A DNA stretch of 64,000 nt, taken from positions 33,604-97,603 of the forward strand of contig NZ_CAIWTY010000018.1 of assembly GCF_903915725.1 (NCBI RefSeq), read 5' to 3'. Both the position numbers and the translations under genes were made by a program. The DNA is from an uncultured Rhodopila sp. Its GTDB lineage: Bacteria; Pseudomonadota; Alphaproteobacteria; Acetobacterales; Acetobacteraceae. Positions 43,471 to 53,900 of the stretch are shown here, in pieces. How positions within the stretch are numbered: the first letter of the stretch is position 1; each line of letters opens with the position of its first letter. The notes beneath the pieces were generated by a model. The model saw nothing but the letters and a program-made list of their open reading frames with translations. It ran no database searches and was not told where the DNA came from.

Positions 43471-43552
43471 CGTCATGGCCCGGCTTGTCCGGGCCAACTG
43501 TCGCGGCAGGTGCTGGCATAGGTTGTCCGGACCAGCCGGGCTATGACGATCA
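43471..43552. repeat. Palindromic intergenic repeat, copy at tldD 3' side
   Basis: Starts CGTCATGGCCCGG, has the hairpin GGCCCGG-CTTGT-CCGGGCC, and ends CCGGGCTATGACG, the inverse of its start with minor changes. The first 30 bases match the copies at 48008 and (inverted) 48496 closely. Confidence 0.8.
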
Positions 43553-43699
43553 AGTACAATAGCTGGCCATGACGAAAGCGTCATCCGGCTGTATATCTTT
43601 TGTGCAAATGACCGCCTTACGATCGCGCAACAGATGAAAAATCCGCCGGAAACGGACGTTGTTCTGGACAGCCTGGCGCGATGTCTTCATCACCACCGG

Positions 43700-44473
43700 A
43701 TGATCCCGCGCCCACGCTGCTGGCGGCTCGCCGCCACGTTTATGTCTGCCGCTTTGATGTCCACCGCAGTGCCCGCCGGCAGTCAGGCCGGCACCGCCTG
43801 TCCGGCCGATCCGGTGATGGAGCCGTTGCATTTGCCGCATTTGAAGGCGGCCATCGCCGCCCGGACAGAGGGCCTGATCGTTGCGTTGGGATCATCCTCG
43901 ACCGAGGGAGCGATGGCATCCGACAGCGCGCATACCTACCCGGCGGTGCTACAGACTGCTCTGGAAGAGGCGTTACCCAAGGCGCATGTCGCGGTCATTA
44001 ACCGCGGTATCGGCGGCCAGGACGCGCCGGAGGAATTGGCAAGGCTGGAGTCGGACGTGATCGCCGTGCGTCCTCAGGTTGTTATTTGGCAGGTGGGCGC
44101 CAACGGCGCGATGCGCTACGCTGATCCGGTGGTGTTCCACAAGATGGTTTCGGAAGGTGTCGCGCGACTGCGCACGGCGGGGATGGACGTGATCCTGATG
44201 GATAATCAGAGGTCGCCTCGGGTGCTGGCGGCAACCGATCATATCGTGCTGGAGGATTCTCTGCGCGATGTTGCGCGGGAGACCAGGGTGAATCTGTTCT
44301 CCCGCAGCCGCTTGATGGATGCATGGTCGGATGAGGGCGCAAAGCCGGGTCTGTTCACGGCATCGGATAGCCTGCATCACAACGATCTCGGGTATGAGTG
44401 CGTCAGTCAGACTTTGGCGCGGGAGATCGTTGCGGCGATTGCGACCCCGGTGACTGTGGCGGCGAGCAAGTAA
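43700..44473 (+). CDS. Secreted SGNH/GDSL hydrolase
   Basis: A 257-residue SGNH-fold esterase/lipase-like protein. An N-terminal export signal (hydrophobic stretch LAATFMSAALMSTAVPAGSQA) precedes the catalytic Ser block IVALGSSSTEG; later come NRGIGGQDAPEE (Gly block), QVGANGA (Asn block) and the Asp/His block DSLHHNDLGYECV. Substrate unknown, possibly polysaccharide acetyl groups. Start uncertain: 43634 is also in frame and neither has a strong Shine-Dalgarno. Confidence 0.82.
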   Translation: MIPRPRCWRLAATFMSAALMSTAVPAGSQAGTACPADPVMEPLHLPHLKAAIAARTEGLIVALGSSSTEGAMASDSAHTYPAVLQTALEEALPKAHVAVINRGIGGQDAPEELARLESDVIAVRPQVVIWQVGANGAMRYADPVVFHKMVSEGVARLRTAGMDVILMDNQRSPRVLAATDHIVLEDSLRDVARETRVNLFSRSRLMDAWSDEGAKPGLFTASDSLHHNDLGYECVSQTLAREIVAAIATPVTVAASK

Positions 44474-44531
44474 AAACGGTCTCGCCGCGTGGCTTGTGCG
44501 GGCCATGAGGAGGGGGAGGGGACGCGGCTAT

Positions 44532-47500
44532 TTACTTAGCCGGACCAAACAGTTCCTCGATATCCGCTTCGCTTAGTTTTAGCGCCCCGCCATGCTCCGC
44601 GTCCAAAACACTGGCGACGATGGCGCGCTTCTTGTCCTTCAGCACTTCCATCTTTTCCTCGATCGTGCCCAGCGTCACCAGCCGGTGCACGAACACTTTC
44701 TTGGTCTGCCCGATCCGGTGCGCCCGGTCGGTCGCCTGGTCCTCGACCGCCGGGTTCCACCAGGGGTCGTAATGGATCACCGTATCGGCGGCGGTCAGGT
44801 TCAGCCCGACACCGCCAGCCTTCAAACTGATCAGGAACAGCGGCACCTCGCCGCCCTGGAACTTCTTTACCGGCGTGGCGCGATCCTTGGTATCGCCGGT
44901 CAGTTTCACGTAATCGACCTCGTCCTCCACCAGCCGGCTTTCGATCAGCGCCAGCATTTCGGTGAACTGCGAGAACAGCAGCACCCGACGCCCTTCGGCG
45001 AACATGATGGCCAGCATTTCCATCAGCCGATCGAGCTTGGCCGAACCGGCTTTAGTCCGGGCGACGGTTTTTAGCTTCAGCAGGCGCGGATCGCAGCACG
45101 CCTGCCGCATTTTCAGCAGTGCATCGAGGATGATGATCCCCGACCGCGCCAAGCCTTTCTGAGCGATCGCCGCCTGCACCTTCGCATGCATCGACAGCCG
45201 GATCGCCTCATAGATCGCGCGCTGGTTCGCCTCCATCTCCACCGGCTCGACGATTTCCGTCTTCGGCGGCAGCTCGGTAACGACTTCCTCCTTGGTCCGG
45301 CGCAGCATGAACGGACGGATGCGGCGGTTCAGCATGTCCTGCCGCTCGACGTCGCCGGTTTTTTCAATCGGCGTTCGGAACCGTGTCTTGAACGATTTCT
45401 GGCCGCCGAGAAATCCCGGCGCGAGGAAGTCGAACAGCGACCACAGCTCTCCCAGATGGTTTTGCAATGGCGTCCCGGACAGGCACAGCCGCTGCCGCGC
45501 CTTCAGCCGCAGCGCCTGCCGGGTGGTTTCGGCGTTCGGGTTCTTGATGAACTGCGCCTCATCCAGGATGACGACGTGCCATTCCTGCCCGGACAGCACC
45601 TCGTGATCGCGCGTCAGTAACGGATAGGTCGAGAGCACCAGGTCATGTTTCGCAATCTTCCGGAAGCCGGTCTTGCGCGTTGGACCGTGCAGCGGCAGCA
45701 CCGACAGTTTGGGAGCAAAACGAGCTGCCTCGGCCAGCCAGTTCGGGACCAGACTGGTCGGGCAGACGATGAGCGATGGCCGATCAAGCCGGCCGGCGGC
45801 TTTCTCGATCATCAGGTGCGCGAGGGTCTGCACCGTCTTGCCCAGCCCCATGTCGTCGGCCAATACACCCCCCAGCCCGGCGGCACCCAGAAACTGCAGC
45901 CAATCGACACCCTGGCCCTGGTACGGCCGCAGCGTCGCCTTGAACGATGCCGGAATCTCCGCCTTCGGAATGCCGCCGGCCTGGCGCAACTGCCGCCCGA
46001 GTTCGCGCAGCGATTCGCCGCCGCGCCACACCAGGCCGGTGCGTTCCTCCAGCCCGGCGACATCGGCCGCGTCCAGGCGGGAAAAGCCGATCTTGCCGGA
46101 GTCGGGGTCGATGCCGCCGCCGGCCCAGAGTTCCAGCAACGCCTGCAAGGTCGGGCGGATGCGCGACATCGGCAGCGACAGCACGCGGCCGTCCAGCAAC
46201 GGCAGCACGAACGGCTTGTCATCGTCGCCCTCAGCCAAAGCCGCGGCCTCGGGGCGGGCGATCATCCTGATCAGCGCCGGCACCAGATCGACCTGCTCGC
46301 CGTCCACCGTCACGCCGAGATGCAGTTCCAGCCAGTCGATGCCGGAGCCTTCGACCAGTTCGGCCTCGATCTCCGCATCGGCGGTCAGCACCTGGACGGG
46401 GAAGTCGGTATCCACCTCGACCGTCCATCCGGCACGGCGCAGACGGGGGATTTCCCGGGTGACCACCTCCATCCAACTTACATGGGCGCCGGTTTCGCGC
46501 AGCGCGAAGTCGTCGGTGTGGGCGTGCTGGTAGTAGACCGGGACGAGTTCATGCACGGAGCCGAAGCCCAGGCTGGCGAGTTCGCTCAGGGCGCGCGATT
46601 CGGCGGCCCGGTCTCGGTGTACCTCGTACAGGGCACCGTTCAGCACGGTGATCGTCGGCAGCGGCTTCAAAGTGCGCGGCAGACCGATGGGGCCGTATTG
46701 AAAGGTCAGCCGCAGCAGCGGGACGGAATACAATCCGCGGCCGATCGCCTTGGCGGAGCCGCGGCCGTAGCTGGGGTCGCTCGGCAGGGTGCCGCTGATC
46801 AGCCGCAGATGCGGGTGCATGGGCTGGTGCACCGCCTCGGCCGCCTTCATTTCCGCCGGTATCGGCACCCTGGCCGCCGGCGATCGGCGAGTCAGTTGCT
46901 CGCGCACCTCGGCGGCGGCCTCGGGAGGAATCGAGGGAGCGTTCAGCAGCCGGGCGACGACCCGCGGCGCCAGATCGAGGCCGACCGGTCCCATCGCGCC
47001 GGAGGCGGGGTCGATATACCAGGGTGCGGGAAGGCGGAGGCCAATCAGGCCTTCGTCAAGCGCCAGCGTGGCCTGCTGCGACGCGTCAGGGCGGGTGATC
47101 CAGGTGATCTGTCCCTGCCGCTCCGGCCCTTCGGCGAGCGCCGGTCCTTCGGCTGTGGACCAGCGGGCGCGTCCGGTTGCCAGGATGCGGCGCACGGTGT
47201 CGAGCGGGTCGTCATCGGCCGGCGGACCGTTGTAGCCGGTGCGGCGGCCTAATCGCGCCAGGATCACCAGGTCGGACGGGCGCAGATATTTGGCTGGAGA
47301 ATTGATCTGGTGGGGCGCGTACCGCTTTACAGTCCCGACGCTGTCGTCCCGCCGCAGGGCGACCGTCATCGGGTCGATCAGCAGTCTCGGCACGCCAGGG
47401 GCGTTCGTTTCTGCGTTCAATACGTAAAACACGCGGGTGCGAATCGAGGCGGGGTAGTCCTCGGTCGGTTCTTCGTCTTCACGATCGAAGTCGGCCAGCC

Positions 47501-47909
47501 AGGTCTGGATCTGCGGCGGAAGCGCGGCCCTGGCGGCCTTCGGGGCCGGTTCGAATAGCGACTCCTGATGGTGCGGCACCATCATTTCACGGCGCTGAGC
47601 GGAGATCAGCACCGCCGCCAGATGCTTGCAGCCGCGCCCGACCGGACAATTGCACGCACCAGCTATGCGCAGGCCGTTGTGTGGGGAGGGGCTGATTTTC
47701 AGCGTTTGTCTATAGGGATCCGGCCGCGTTCCCTGCGTGGTCGCGGTTATGATCGCGCCGCGATCGGCGATTTCGAGGTCCTGCACGCGCCCGCGTTGCT
47801 CGTACGAGCGTCCGGCCGACAACGTCGTCGGCGGAAAAATCCGCCGGATGTCGGCTTCGCGAATGGCAAGTGTTGGGTCGATGTCAGGAGCGATGGGCAC
47901 GATATGCAT
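44532..47909 (-). CDS. SWIM zinc-finger SNF2-family helicase
   Basis: A 1125-residue bacterial SNF2/RapA-type ATPase. The SWIM zinc finger C86-x-C88...C94-x-H96 (CNCPVGRGCKH) is near the N-terminus. The helicase core begins around residue 690 with GGVLADDMGLGKTVQTLAHL, has the DEAQ box VILDEAQFIKN near 781, LCLSGTPLQNHLGELWSLFDFL, and ends with motif VI ATDRAHRIGQTKKVFVHRLV. It presumably translocates on double-stranded DNA or remodels protein-DNA complexes. Not associated here with other defence genes. Confidence 0.92.
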   Translation of the reverse strand: MHIVPIAPDIDPTLAIREADIRRIFPPTTLSAGRSYEQRGRVQDLEIADRGAIITATTQGTRPDPYRQTLKISPSPHNGLRIAGACNCPVGRGCKHLAAVLISAQRREMMVPHHQESLFEPAPKAARAALPPQIQTWLADFDREDEEPTEDYPASIRTRVFYVLNAETNAPGVPRLLIDPMTVALRRDDSVGTVKRYAPHQINSPAKYLRPSDLVILARLGRRTGYNGPPADDDPLDTVRRILATGRARWSTAEGPALAEGPERQGQITWITRPDASQQATLALDEGLIGLRLPAPWYIDPASGAMGPVGLDLAPRVVARLLNAPSIPPEAAAEVREQLTRRSPAARVPIPAEMKAAEAVHQPMHPHLRLISGTLPSDPSYGRGSAKAIGRGLYSVPLLRLTFQYGPIGLPRTLKPLPTITVLNGALYEVHRDRAAESRALSELASLGFGSVHELVPVYYQHAHTDDFALRETGAHVSWMEVVTREIPRLRRAGWTVEVDTDFPVQVLTADAEIEAELVEGSGIDWLELHLGVTVDGEQVDLVPALIRMIARPEAAALAEGDDDKPFVLPLLDGRVLSLPMSRIRPTLQALLELWAGGGIDPDSGKIGFSRLDAADVAGLEERTGLVWRGGESLRELGRQLRQAGGIPKAEIPASFKATLRPYQGQGVDWLQFLGAAGLGGVLADDMGLGKTVQTLAHLMIEKAAGRLDRPSLIVCPTSLVPNWLAEAARFAPKLSVLPLHGPTRKTGFRKIAKHDLVLSTYPLLTRDHEVLSGQEWHVVILDEAQFIKNPNAETTRQALRLKARQRLCLSGTPLQNHLGELWSLFDFLAPGFLGGQKSFKTRFRTPIEKTGDVERQDMLNRRIRPFMLRRTKEEVVTELPPKTEIVEPVEMEANQRAIYEAIRLSMHAKVQAAIAQKGLARSGIIILDALLKMRQACCDPRLLKLKTVARTKAGSAKLDRLMEMLAIMFAEGRRVLLFSQFTEMLALIESRLVEDEVDYVKLTGDTKDRATPVKKFQGGEVPLFLISLKAGGVGLNLTAADTVIHYDPWWNPAVEDQATDRAHRIGQTKKVFVHRLVTLGTIEEKMEVLKDKKRAIVASVLDAEHGGALKLSEADIEELFGPAK

Positions 47910-48007
47910 ATACAGAGGATGCGTGGTGCGTTCGAGTCGTGACTAGAGGTGCAATGTGTTGTTTCCTCACTAGCGTGTCATCTTGGTTAACAGGGGGCTA
48001 CTCCCCC

Positions 48008-48047
48008 TCGTCATGGCCCGGCTTGTCCGGGCCACCTATCCCCGCAC
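48008..48047 (+). repeat. Left inverted copy flanking the GIY-YIG gene
   Basis: A 40-base block TCGTCATGGCCCGGCTTGTC... with the hairpin GGCCCGG/CCGGGCC. Its inverse complement occurs at 48457-48496 with about 37-38 of 40 matches, placing the GIY-YIG gene between inverted repeats. Confidence 0.8.
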
Positions 48048-48103
48048 GCCGTTTGACCCGTCGCGTTTACGGTTTGTTAACCGCGATGGTTCAACATCGG
48101 GGC

Positions 48104-48391
48104 ATGGGTGGTTGGGTCTACATGATGACGAACCGGCCGTTCGGAGTGCTCTATGTCGGGGTCACGAGCGACATCGTCCGCCGGGCATGGGAGCATCGGG
48201 AGGGAATCGCATCAGAGTTCACCGCCCGCTACAAGCTGACGCGCCTGGTTTATATGGAGCACCACGATGAAATCCTGGCGGCTATTCATCGGGAAACCAG
48301 GCTCAAGCATTGGCCAAGGCTTTGGAAACTCAACCTGATCGAGCAGCAGAACCCGTTGTGGGGGGATCTATACGAACAAATCGCGGGCTAG
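48104..48391 (+). CDS. GIY-YIG nuclease domain protein
   Basis: A 95-residue single-domain GIY-YIG endonuclease. The catalytic elements read WVYMMTN...VLYVGVTSD (Y-I/M, Y-V/I-G), R in IVRRAWEHREG, the E/H segment LTRLVYMEHHDEILAAIHRE, and the metal-binding Glu region ending KLNLIEQQNPLWGDLY. The ATG at 48104 is chosen; 48086 is an in-frame alternative. It lies between inverted copies of a palindromic repeat (48008 and 48496), a context in which this family is often found. Confidence 0.88.
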   Translation: MGGWVYMMTNRPFGVLYVGVTSDIVRRAWEHREGIASEFTARYKLTRLVYMEHHDEILAAIHRETRLKHWPRLWKLNLIEQQNPLWGDLYEQIAG

Positions 48392-48415
48392 CGTTGGTCA
48401 GACGAAGCCCCCCCG

Positions 48416-48496
48416 CCGTCATCTCCCGGCTCGCCCGGACAACCCGCGTAAGCGCGTGCGGCGATAGGTGGCCCGGACAAGCCGGGCCATGACGGG
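48416..48496 (-). repeat. Right palindromic repeat flanking the GIY-YIG gene
   Basis: Composite palindrome: an imperfect left half (GTCATCTCCCGGCTCGCCCGG) and a right half whose complement equals the block at 48008-48047. It includes GTGCGGCGATAGGTGGC and ends CCGGGCCATGACGG. It begins about 25 bases after the GIY-YIG stop. Confidence 0.78.
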
Positions 48497-48548
48497 AGGG
48501 GGGGACGCGCCCGCCACTTCGACCGACCTCCGCCCCTTCCACCCAACC

Positions 48549-50606
48549 TCACCCCGCTGCCAGCGTGCGCATCGCCGGGGTCCGCTCGAACAGCCGCAGC
48601 AACACCCGGATCGCCTCTCCGCGCTCAGTCTCCAGCTTCGGGTCGCGCGACAGCAACACCGCCGCATCGCGGTTCGCCATGTGCAGCAACGGCTCGTGCT
48701 CCACCGCATCGGCCAGCTTGTAGCCGGGCAGCCCGGCTTGCCGCGTGCCCAGGGCGTCGCCGCCGCCGCGCAGGCGGAAATCTTCATCCGCGATCTGGAA
48801 CCCGTCGTCGGTGTCGCGCAGCAAAGTCAGCCTGCGGCGCGCCGTCTCGTTCACCCAATCCTCGTGCAACAGCAGGCAGAAACTGCAGTCGGCGCCGCGC
48901 CCGACCCGTCCCCGCAATTGGTGAAGCTGTGCCAGCCCGAAGCGTTCCGCGTGCTCGATCACCATGATCGACGCTTCCGGCACGTCGACGCCGACCTCCA
49001 CCACCGTCGTTGCCACCAGCAGCCGGATCTCGCCGCGGGCGAAGGCGGCCAGGGCGGCATCGCGCAGCTCCGCCGTCTGCTGCCCGTGCGCCAGCCCGAC
49101 GCGGTCGCCGAAGCGTAGCTTCAGGTCGAGGAACCGTTCGGTCGCGGCGGCCACGTCCAGCGCCTCGCTCTCATCGACCAGCGGGCAGACCCAGTAGACC
49201 TGTGCGCCCTCATCCAGCTTGCGGCCGATCCCCTCCAGCACCGTCGGCATCGTGCCCAGTGAGTGCAGCGTCGTCTTGATGGGCAGCCGCCCGGCCGGTT
49301 TTTCGGTCAGCCGGCTGACATCCATCTCTCCCCACTGAGTCAGTAGCAGCGTCCGTGGTATCGGCGTCGCGGTCATGATCAGCACGTCGGTGCGCTCGCC
49401 CTTGGCGCCGAGCGTCAGCCGCTGCGTCACCCCGAAGCGGTGCTGCTCATCGATCACCGCCACCGCCAGGTCGCGGTATTCGACGGCATCCTGAAACAAA
49501 GCGTGGGTACCGCAGACCATCTGGATCGTGCCGTCCTTGATGCCGCGCAGCAGCCGCGCCCGGTCCTTGCCCTTGACCGATCCGGTCAGCAGCGCCACCG
49601 GCACCGGGCACAGCTTCGACAATGTGCGGTGATGTTGCTTCGCCAGCACCTCCGTCGGCGCCATGATGGCGGCCTGCTTGCCGGCCTCCACGGCGCGCAG
49701 CATCGCCAGCAACGCCACCAGGGTCTTGCCCGACCCGACATCCCCCTGCAGCAGCCGCAACATCCGCCGCGGAGACGCCAAGTCGGCGTCGATCTCCCGC
49801 AACGCCTTCTCCTGCGAGGCCGTCGGCGGGAAGCCGAAGCGCTGCAACGCGACGTCCCGCAGGCGGGAATCGCCGATCAGCGGCTGGCCGGCGCGGGCGC
49901 GGACGCGGCCGCGGATCAGCGCCGTTGCGACCTGGCCGGCGAGCAGCTCGTCATACGCTAGCCGTGCCCGCATCCGCCGATCGGGTTCTCCGGCCGTGGG
50001 GGACTGGACGGTGCGCAGGGCCTCGCCGAACGGCGGCCATTTCTCGCGCTTCAGCAGTGCCGGGTCGTGCCACTCGGGAAACTCCGGCACCAGTTCCAGC
50101 GCTGCGGCGAGGCCGGAGGCGACCTGGCGCGGCCAAAGCCCGGCGGTCAGCGGCCAGACCGGCTCGATCGCCGGAATCCGGTCCGCCTGCTCGATCGGCA
50201 CCAGGTGATCCGGATGCGGCATCGTCAGCCGGTTGTTGAACATGTCGAGCTTGCCGGAAACCAGCAGCTTGGTGCCCGGAGGAGTCTGGGTTTCGCGGGT
50301 GAACCTGAAGAACACCAGTTCGGCGGTTCCGGTCTCGTCCTTGACGATGATCCGCCACGGCTGGCGGGACGTCGCCGGGCGTTCGTGCCGCACCACCTCC
50401 ACCGCCAGCGTCGCCACCGTCCCCGGCTGGGCAGCCCGGATCGTCGGCCGCGCGGTGCGGTCCAGGTAGGATTCCGGCATGTGAAACAGCAGGTCGATCA
50501 CCCGCTCCCCGCCCGCCGCGCGCGCGATCAGGGCCGCGACGGCAGGACCGATGCCGCGCAGACTCGTCAGGGGTGCGAAGAGGGAAGCAAGCGAGTCGGA
50601 GTTCAC
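48549..50606 (-). CDS. recG: ATP-dependent DNA helicase RecG
   Basis: A 685-residue branch-migration helicase that rescues stalled forks. The N-terminal wedge domain (LTSLRGIGPAVAALI) is followed by the helicase core: LLQGDVGSGKTLVALLAML (Walker A), VIDEQHRFGVTQR (DEQH box), MTATPIPRTLLLT and RGRVGRGADCSFCLLL. GTG at 50606 is the likely start; an ATG at 50648 would nearly touch sdhE. Divergent from sdhE-mfd, a gene arrangement common in alphaproteobacteria. Confidence 0.97.
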   Translation of the reverse strand: MNSDSLASLFAPLTSLRGIGPAVAALIARAAGGERVIDLLFHMPESYLDRTARPTIRAAQPGTVATLAVEVVRHERPATSRQPWRIIVKDETGTAELVFFRFTRETQTPPGTKLLVSGKLDMFNNRLTMPHPDHLVPIEQADRIPAIEPVWPLTAGLWPRQVASGLAAALELVPEFPEWHDPALLKREKWPPFGEALRTVQSPTAGEPDRRMRARLAYDELLAGQVATALIRGRVRARAGQPLIGDSRLRDVALQRFGFPPTASQEKALREIDADLASPRRMLRLLQGDVGSGKTLVALLAMLRAVEAGKQAAIMAPTEVLAKQHHRTLSKLCPVPVALLTGSVKGKDRARLLRGIKDGTIQMVCGTHALFQDAVEYRDLAVAVIDEQHRFGVTQRLTLGAKGERTDVLIMTATPIPRTLLLTQWGEMDVSRLTEKPAGRLPIKTTLHSLGTMPTVLEGIGRKLDEGAQVYWVCPLVDESEALDVAAATERFLDLKLRFGDRVGLAHGQQTAELRDAALAAFARGEIRLLVATTVVEVGVDVPEASIMVIEHAERFGLAQLHQLRGRVGRGADCSFCLLLHEDWVNETARRRLTLLRDTDDGFQIADEDFRLRGGGDALGTRQAGLPGYKLADAVEHEPLLHMANRDAAVLLSRDPKLETERGEAIRVLLRLFERTPAMRTLAAG

Positions 50607-50650
50607 AGGGCTGACAGGTAGCAGACTGATCGCTATATGACAGCGCATCG

Positions 50651-50920
50651 ATGAGTGAACCAGACAACACGGTGGCCTTCCGGCGCCGGAGGCTGTTATT
50701 CCGCGCCACCCACCGCGGAACGGCCGAAAACGACCTCATGATCGGCGGCTTCGTCAGCGCGCACCTTTCTTCCTTGACAGAGGAGGACCTGGGCGCGTTG
50801 GAAACCCTGATGGAGATCCCCGACACCGTGTTGGCCGATTGGCTGACCGGCCGGGTGCCGATTCCGCCTGAGCAGGAGACAGCGATGCTCCGCCGCATGC
50901 GAGATTACCTGAAGCGATGA
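50651..50920 (+). CDS. sdhE: Succinate dehydrogenase FAD assembly factor SdhE
   Basis: An 89-residue SdhE/YgfY family protein that promotes covalent flavinylation of SdhA. The RGxxE signature is R22-G-T-A-E26 in RATHRGTAENDLMIGGF, and the helical end is EIPDTVLADWLTGRVPIP. It overlaps mfd by four bases (ATGA), and its start is just across from recG. Confidence 0.96.
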   Translation: MSEPDNTVAFRRRRLLFRATHRGTAENDLMIGGFVSAHLSSLTEEDLGALETLMEIPDTVLADWLTGRVPIPPEQETAMLRRMRDYLKR

Positions 50921-53900
50921 CCGATCCGATCAAGGTCTGGGGCGCGCCGGAAGGCTGGGACGCCTTCCTGCTGGCCAAACGCCGCCGCGAACACGGCGGC
51001 GCGGTCCTGCACGTCGCGCGCGACGACTCCCGCATGGCGCGGCTGGCCGAGGCGCTGGCCTTCGCCATGCCGGAAGCCGACATCCTGCGCTTCCCCGCCT
51101 GGGACTGCCTGCCGTACGACCGCGTGTCTCCCAACGCCGAAATCGTGTCAGAACGTATCGCCACCCTGGCGCGGCTGATGGAGAAGCCCACCGGTCCTCG
51201 CATTGTGCTGACCACGGTGAATGCCCTGGTGCAGCGCGTACCGCCGCGCTCCGCCTTCGCCGGCGCCAGCATGACCCTGACGGTCAACGGCACGGTGAAG
51301 CCTGAGAAACTGGCGGCGTTCCTGGAGGCCAACGGCTACGGCCGGGCCGGGACGGTGATGGAGCCGGGCGAATACGCCATGCGCGGCGGCATTATCGACA
51401 TCTTCGCCGCCGGGGAACCGGATCCGGTCCGGCTCGACCTGTTCGGCGACACCATCGAATCCATTCGCGCGTTCGATCCGTCGTCCCAGCGCAGCGCCGG
51501 CAAGCGCAACAGCCTGTCGCTGCGGCCGGTGTCCGAGGTGCCGCTGGGGAAAGAGTCGATCGCGCGGTTCCGCACCGGCTGGCGCGACCTGTTCGGGCAG
51601 GAGGCGGCCTCCGACCCGATCTATCTGTCGATCTCCGACGGGCGGCGCCATCCGGGGATGGAGCACTGGGTGCCGCTGTTCCATCCGACGATGGAAAACC
51701 TGCTCGACTATTTGCCGGACGCGGCGGTCAGCCTCGACCACCAGTGCGACGAGGTGCTGGAATCCCGCATGGAGATGATCGCCGACCACGCGCAGGCGCG
51801 GAAAGCGCCGCCGCGGGACGGGGAGGTGCCGTATCGGCCGCTGCCGCCGTCGATGCTGTATCTGGATCGCGCGGAATGGGACGAGATGCTGTCCTTCGGT
51901 CCGGTGCTGGCGTTTACCCCGTTCGGGATGCCCGATGGCGCTGGCGGGATTGATGGCGGCGGACGGCCGGGGCCGATCTTCGCGCAGTCTGGCGGCGGGC
52001 CGGGCGTGACGGTGTTCGACCAGCTGCGCGGGCAGGCGGAGCGGTGGAACGCCGAAGGGCGGCGGATTGTCGTGGCCGCCTGGACGCGCGGCTCGCGCGA
52101 ACGGCTGACCAATCTACTACGCGAGCATGGCTTCAAGGATGCGGCGCAGGAGGCCGATTTTGCCTCCGTTCGGCGCAAGCCCGCCGGCTCGGTGTCGCTG
52201 GTGGTGCTGGGTCTTGAACGCGGCTTCGTCGCCGAACGCATGGCGGTGGTGGGTGAGCAGGACCTGCTGGGCGAGCGCATCTCTCGCCCGCCGCGCCGCC
52301 GCAAGCGGGCCGACCAGTTCATCGCCGAAGCGACGGAAATTGCCGAGGGCGATCTGGTGGTGCACCAGGAATACGGCATCGGCCGCTACGACGGCCTGGC
52401 GACTCTCAGTGTCACCGGCGCGCCGCATGACTGCTTGCGGCTGATCTACGACGGGGACGAGAAGCTGTTCCTGCCGGTCGAGAACATCGAGATGCTGTCG
52501 CGCTACGGCAGCGAGCACCAGGGCGTATCACTGGACAAGCTCGGCGGCGCGGGTTGGCAGACTCGCAAAGCCAAAATGAAGCAGCGCATCCGCGACATGG
52601 CGGGTGAGCTGATCCGCATCGCCGCCGTGCGCAAGATGCGCGATGCCGAGACGATGGCTCCCCCCGAAGGCGCCTGGGACGAGTTCTGTGCGCGCTTCCA
52701 GTTCGTCGAGACGGAGGACCAGGCGCGGGCGATTGCCGATGTGCTGGAGGACCTGGCAGCCGGCAAGCCGATGGATCGGCTGATCTGCGGTGATGTCGGC
52801 TTCGGCAAGACCGAGGTCGCGCTGCGCGCTGCGTTCGTCGCGGCGATGGCGGGGTCTCAGGTGGCTGTGGTGGTGCCGACGACGCTGTTGGCACGGCAGC
52901 ATTATCGTGTGTTTTCAGCGCGGTTCGATGGCTTGCCGATAAAGGTCGCGCAGTTGTCGCGCATGGTTACGGCGAAGGAGGCGACGGAGGTTCGCAAGGG
53001 GATCGCCAATGGCGATGTCAATATTGTTGTCGGCACGCATGCTTTACTGGCGAAATCCGTGGAATTCTCCGATCTTGGGTTGCTGATCGTTGATGAGGAG
53101 CAGCATTTTGGCGTTGCCCACAAGGAACGCCTGAAGGCGATGAAGGCGGATGTGCATGTGCTGACGCTGACGGCGACCCCCATTCCCCGGACCTTGCAGC
53201 TCGCCCTGACCGGCGTGCGGGAAATGTCGGTCATCGCCACGCCCCCGGTCGATCGTCTCGCCGTGCGCACCTTCATCATGCCGTTCGACTCCGTGATCAT
53301 CCGTGAGGCGTTGCAGCGCGAGCGGTTCCGCGGCGGCCAGGTGTTCTGCGTCGTTCCCCGCATCGAGGACCTGCAACGCATGGCCGATCGGCTGCGCGAA
53401 ATCGTGCCGGAAGCGCGCACGGTGCAGGCGCACGGGCGGCTGGCGCCGACGGAGCTGGAACGGGTGATGACCGAGTTCGGCGACGGCAAATACGACATCC
53501 TGCTGTCCACCAATATCGTTGAAAGCGGCCTGGATATGCCGGCGGTGAATACGCTGGTGATCCATCGTGCCGACATGTTCGGTCTGGGGCAGTTGTACCA
53601 GCTCCGCGGCCGCGTCGGGCGGGGGAAGCAGCGCGGCTACGCCTATCTGACCTGGCCGCCGAACCATCGGCTGTCCGTCGCGGCGGAGAAGCGGCTGACG
53701 GTGATGCAGACCCTGGACGCTCTGGGCGCCGGGTTCACGCTGGCCTCGCACGATCTCGATATCCGCGGCGCCGGCAATCTGCTGGGCGACGAGCAGTCAG
53801 GGCACATCAAGGAAGTCGGCATCGAGCTGTACCAGCAGATGCTGGAGGACGCGGTCGCCGATATCCGCGCCGGTGAGGGCAAGCGGGCGGGGCAGGAGCG

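Noticed and set aside
45645..47252. Plus-strand 535-codon frame opposite the SNF2 helicase
   Set aside because: Low-complexity Gln/Arg/Gly translation lacking motifs, antisense to the SWIM/SNF2 gene.
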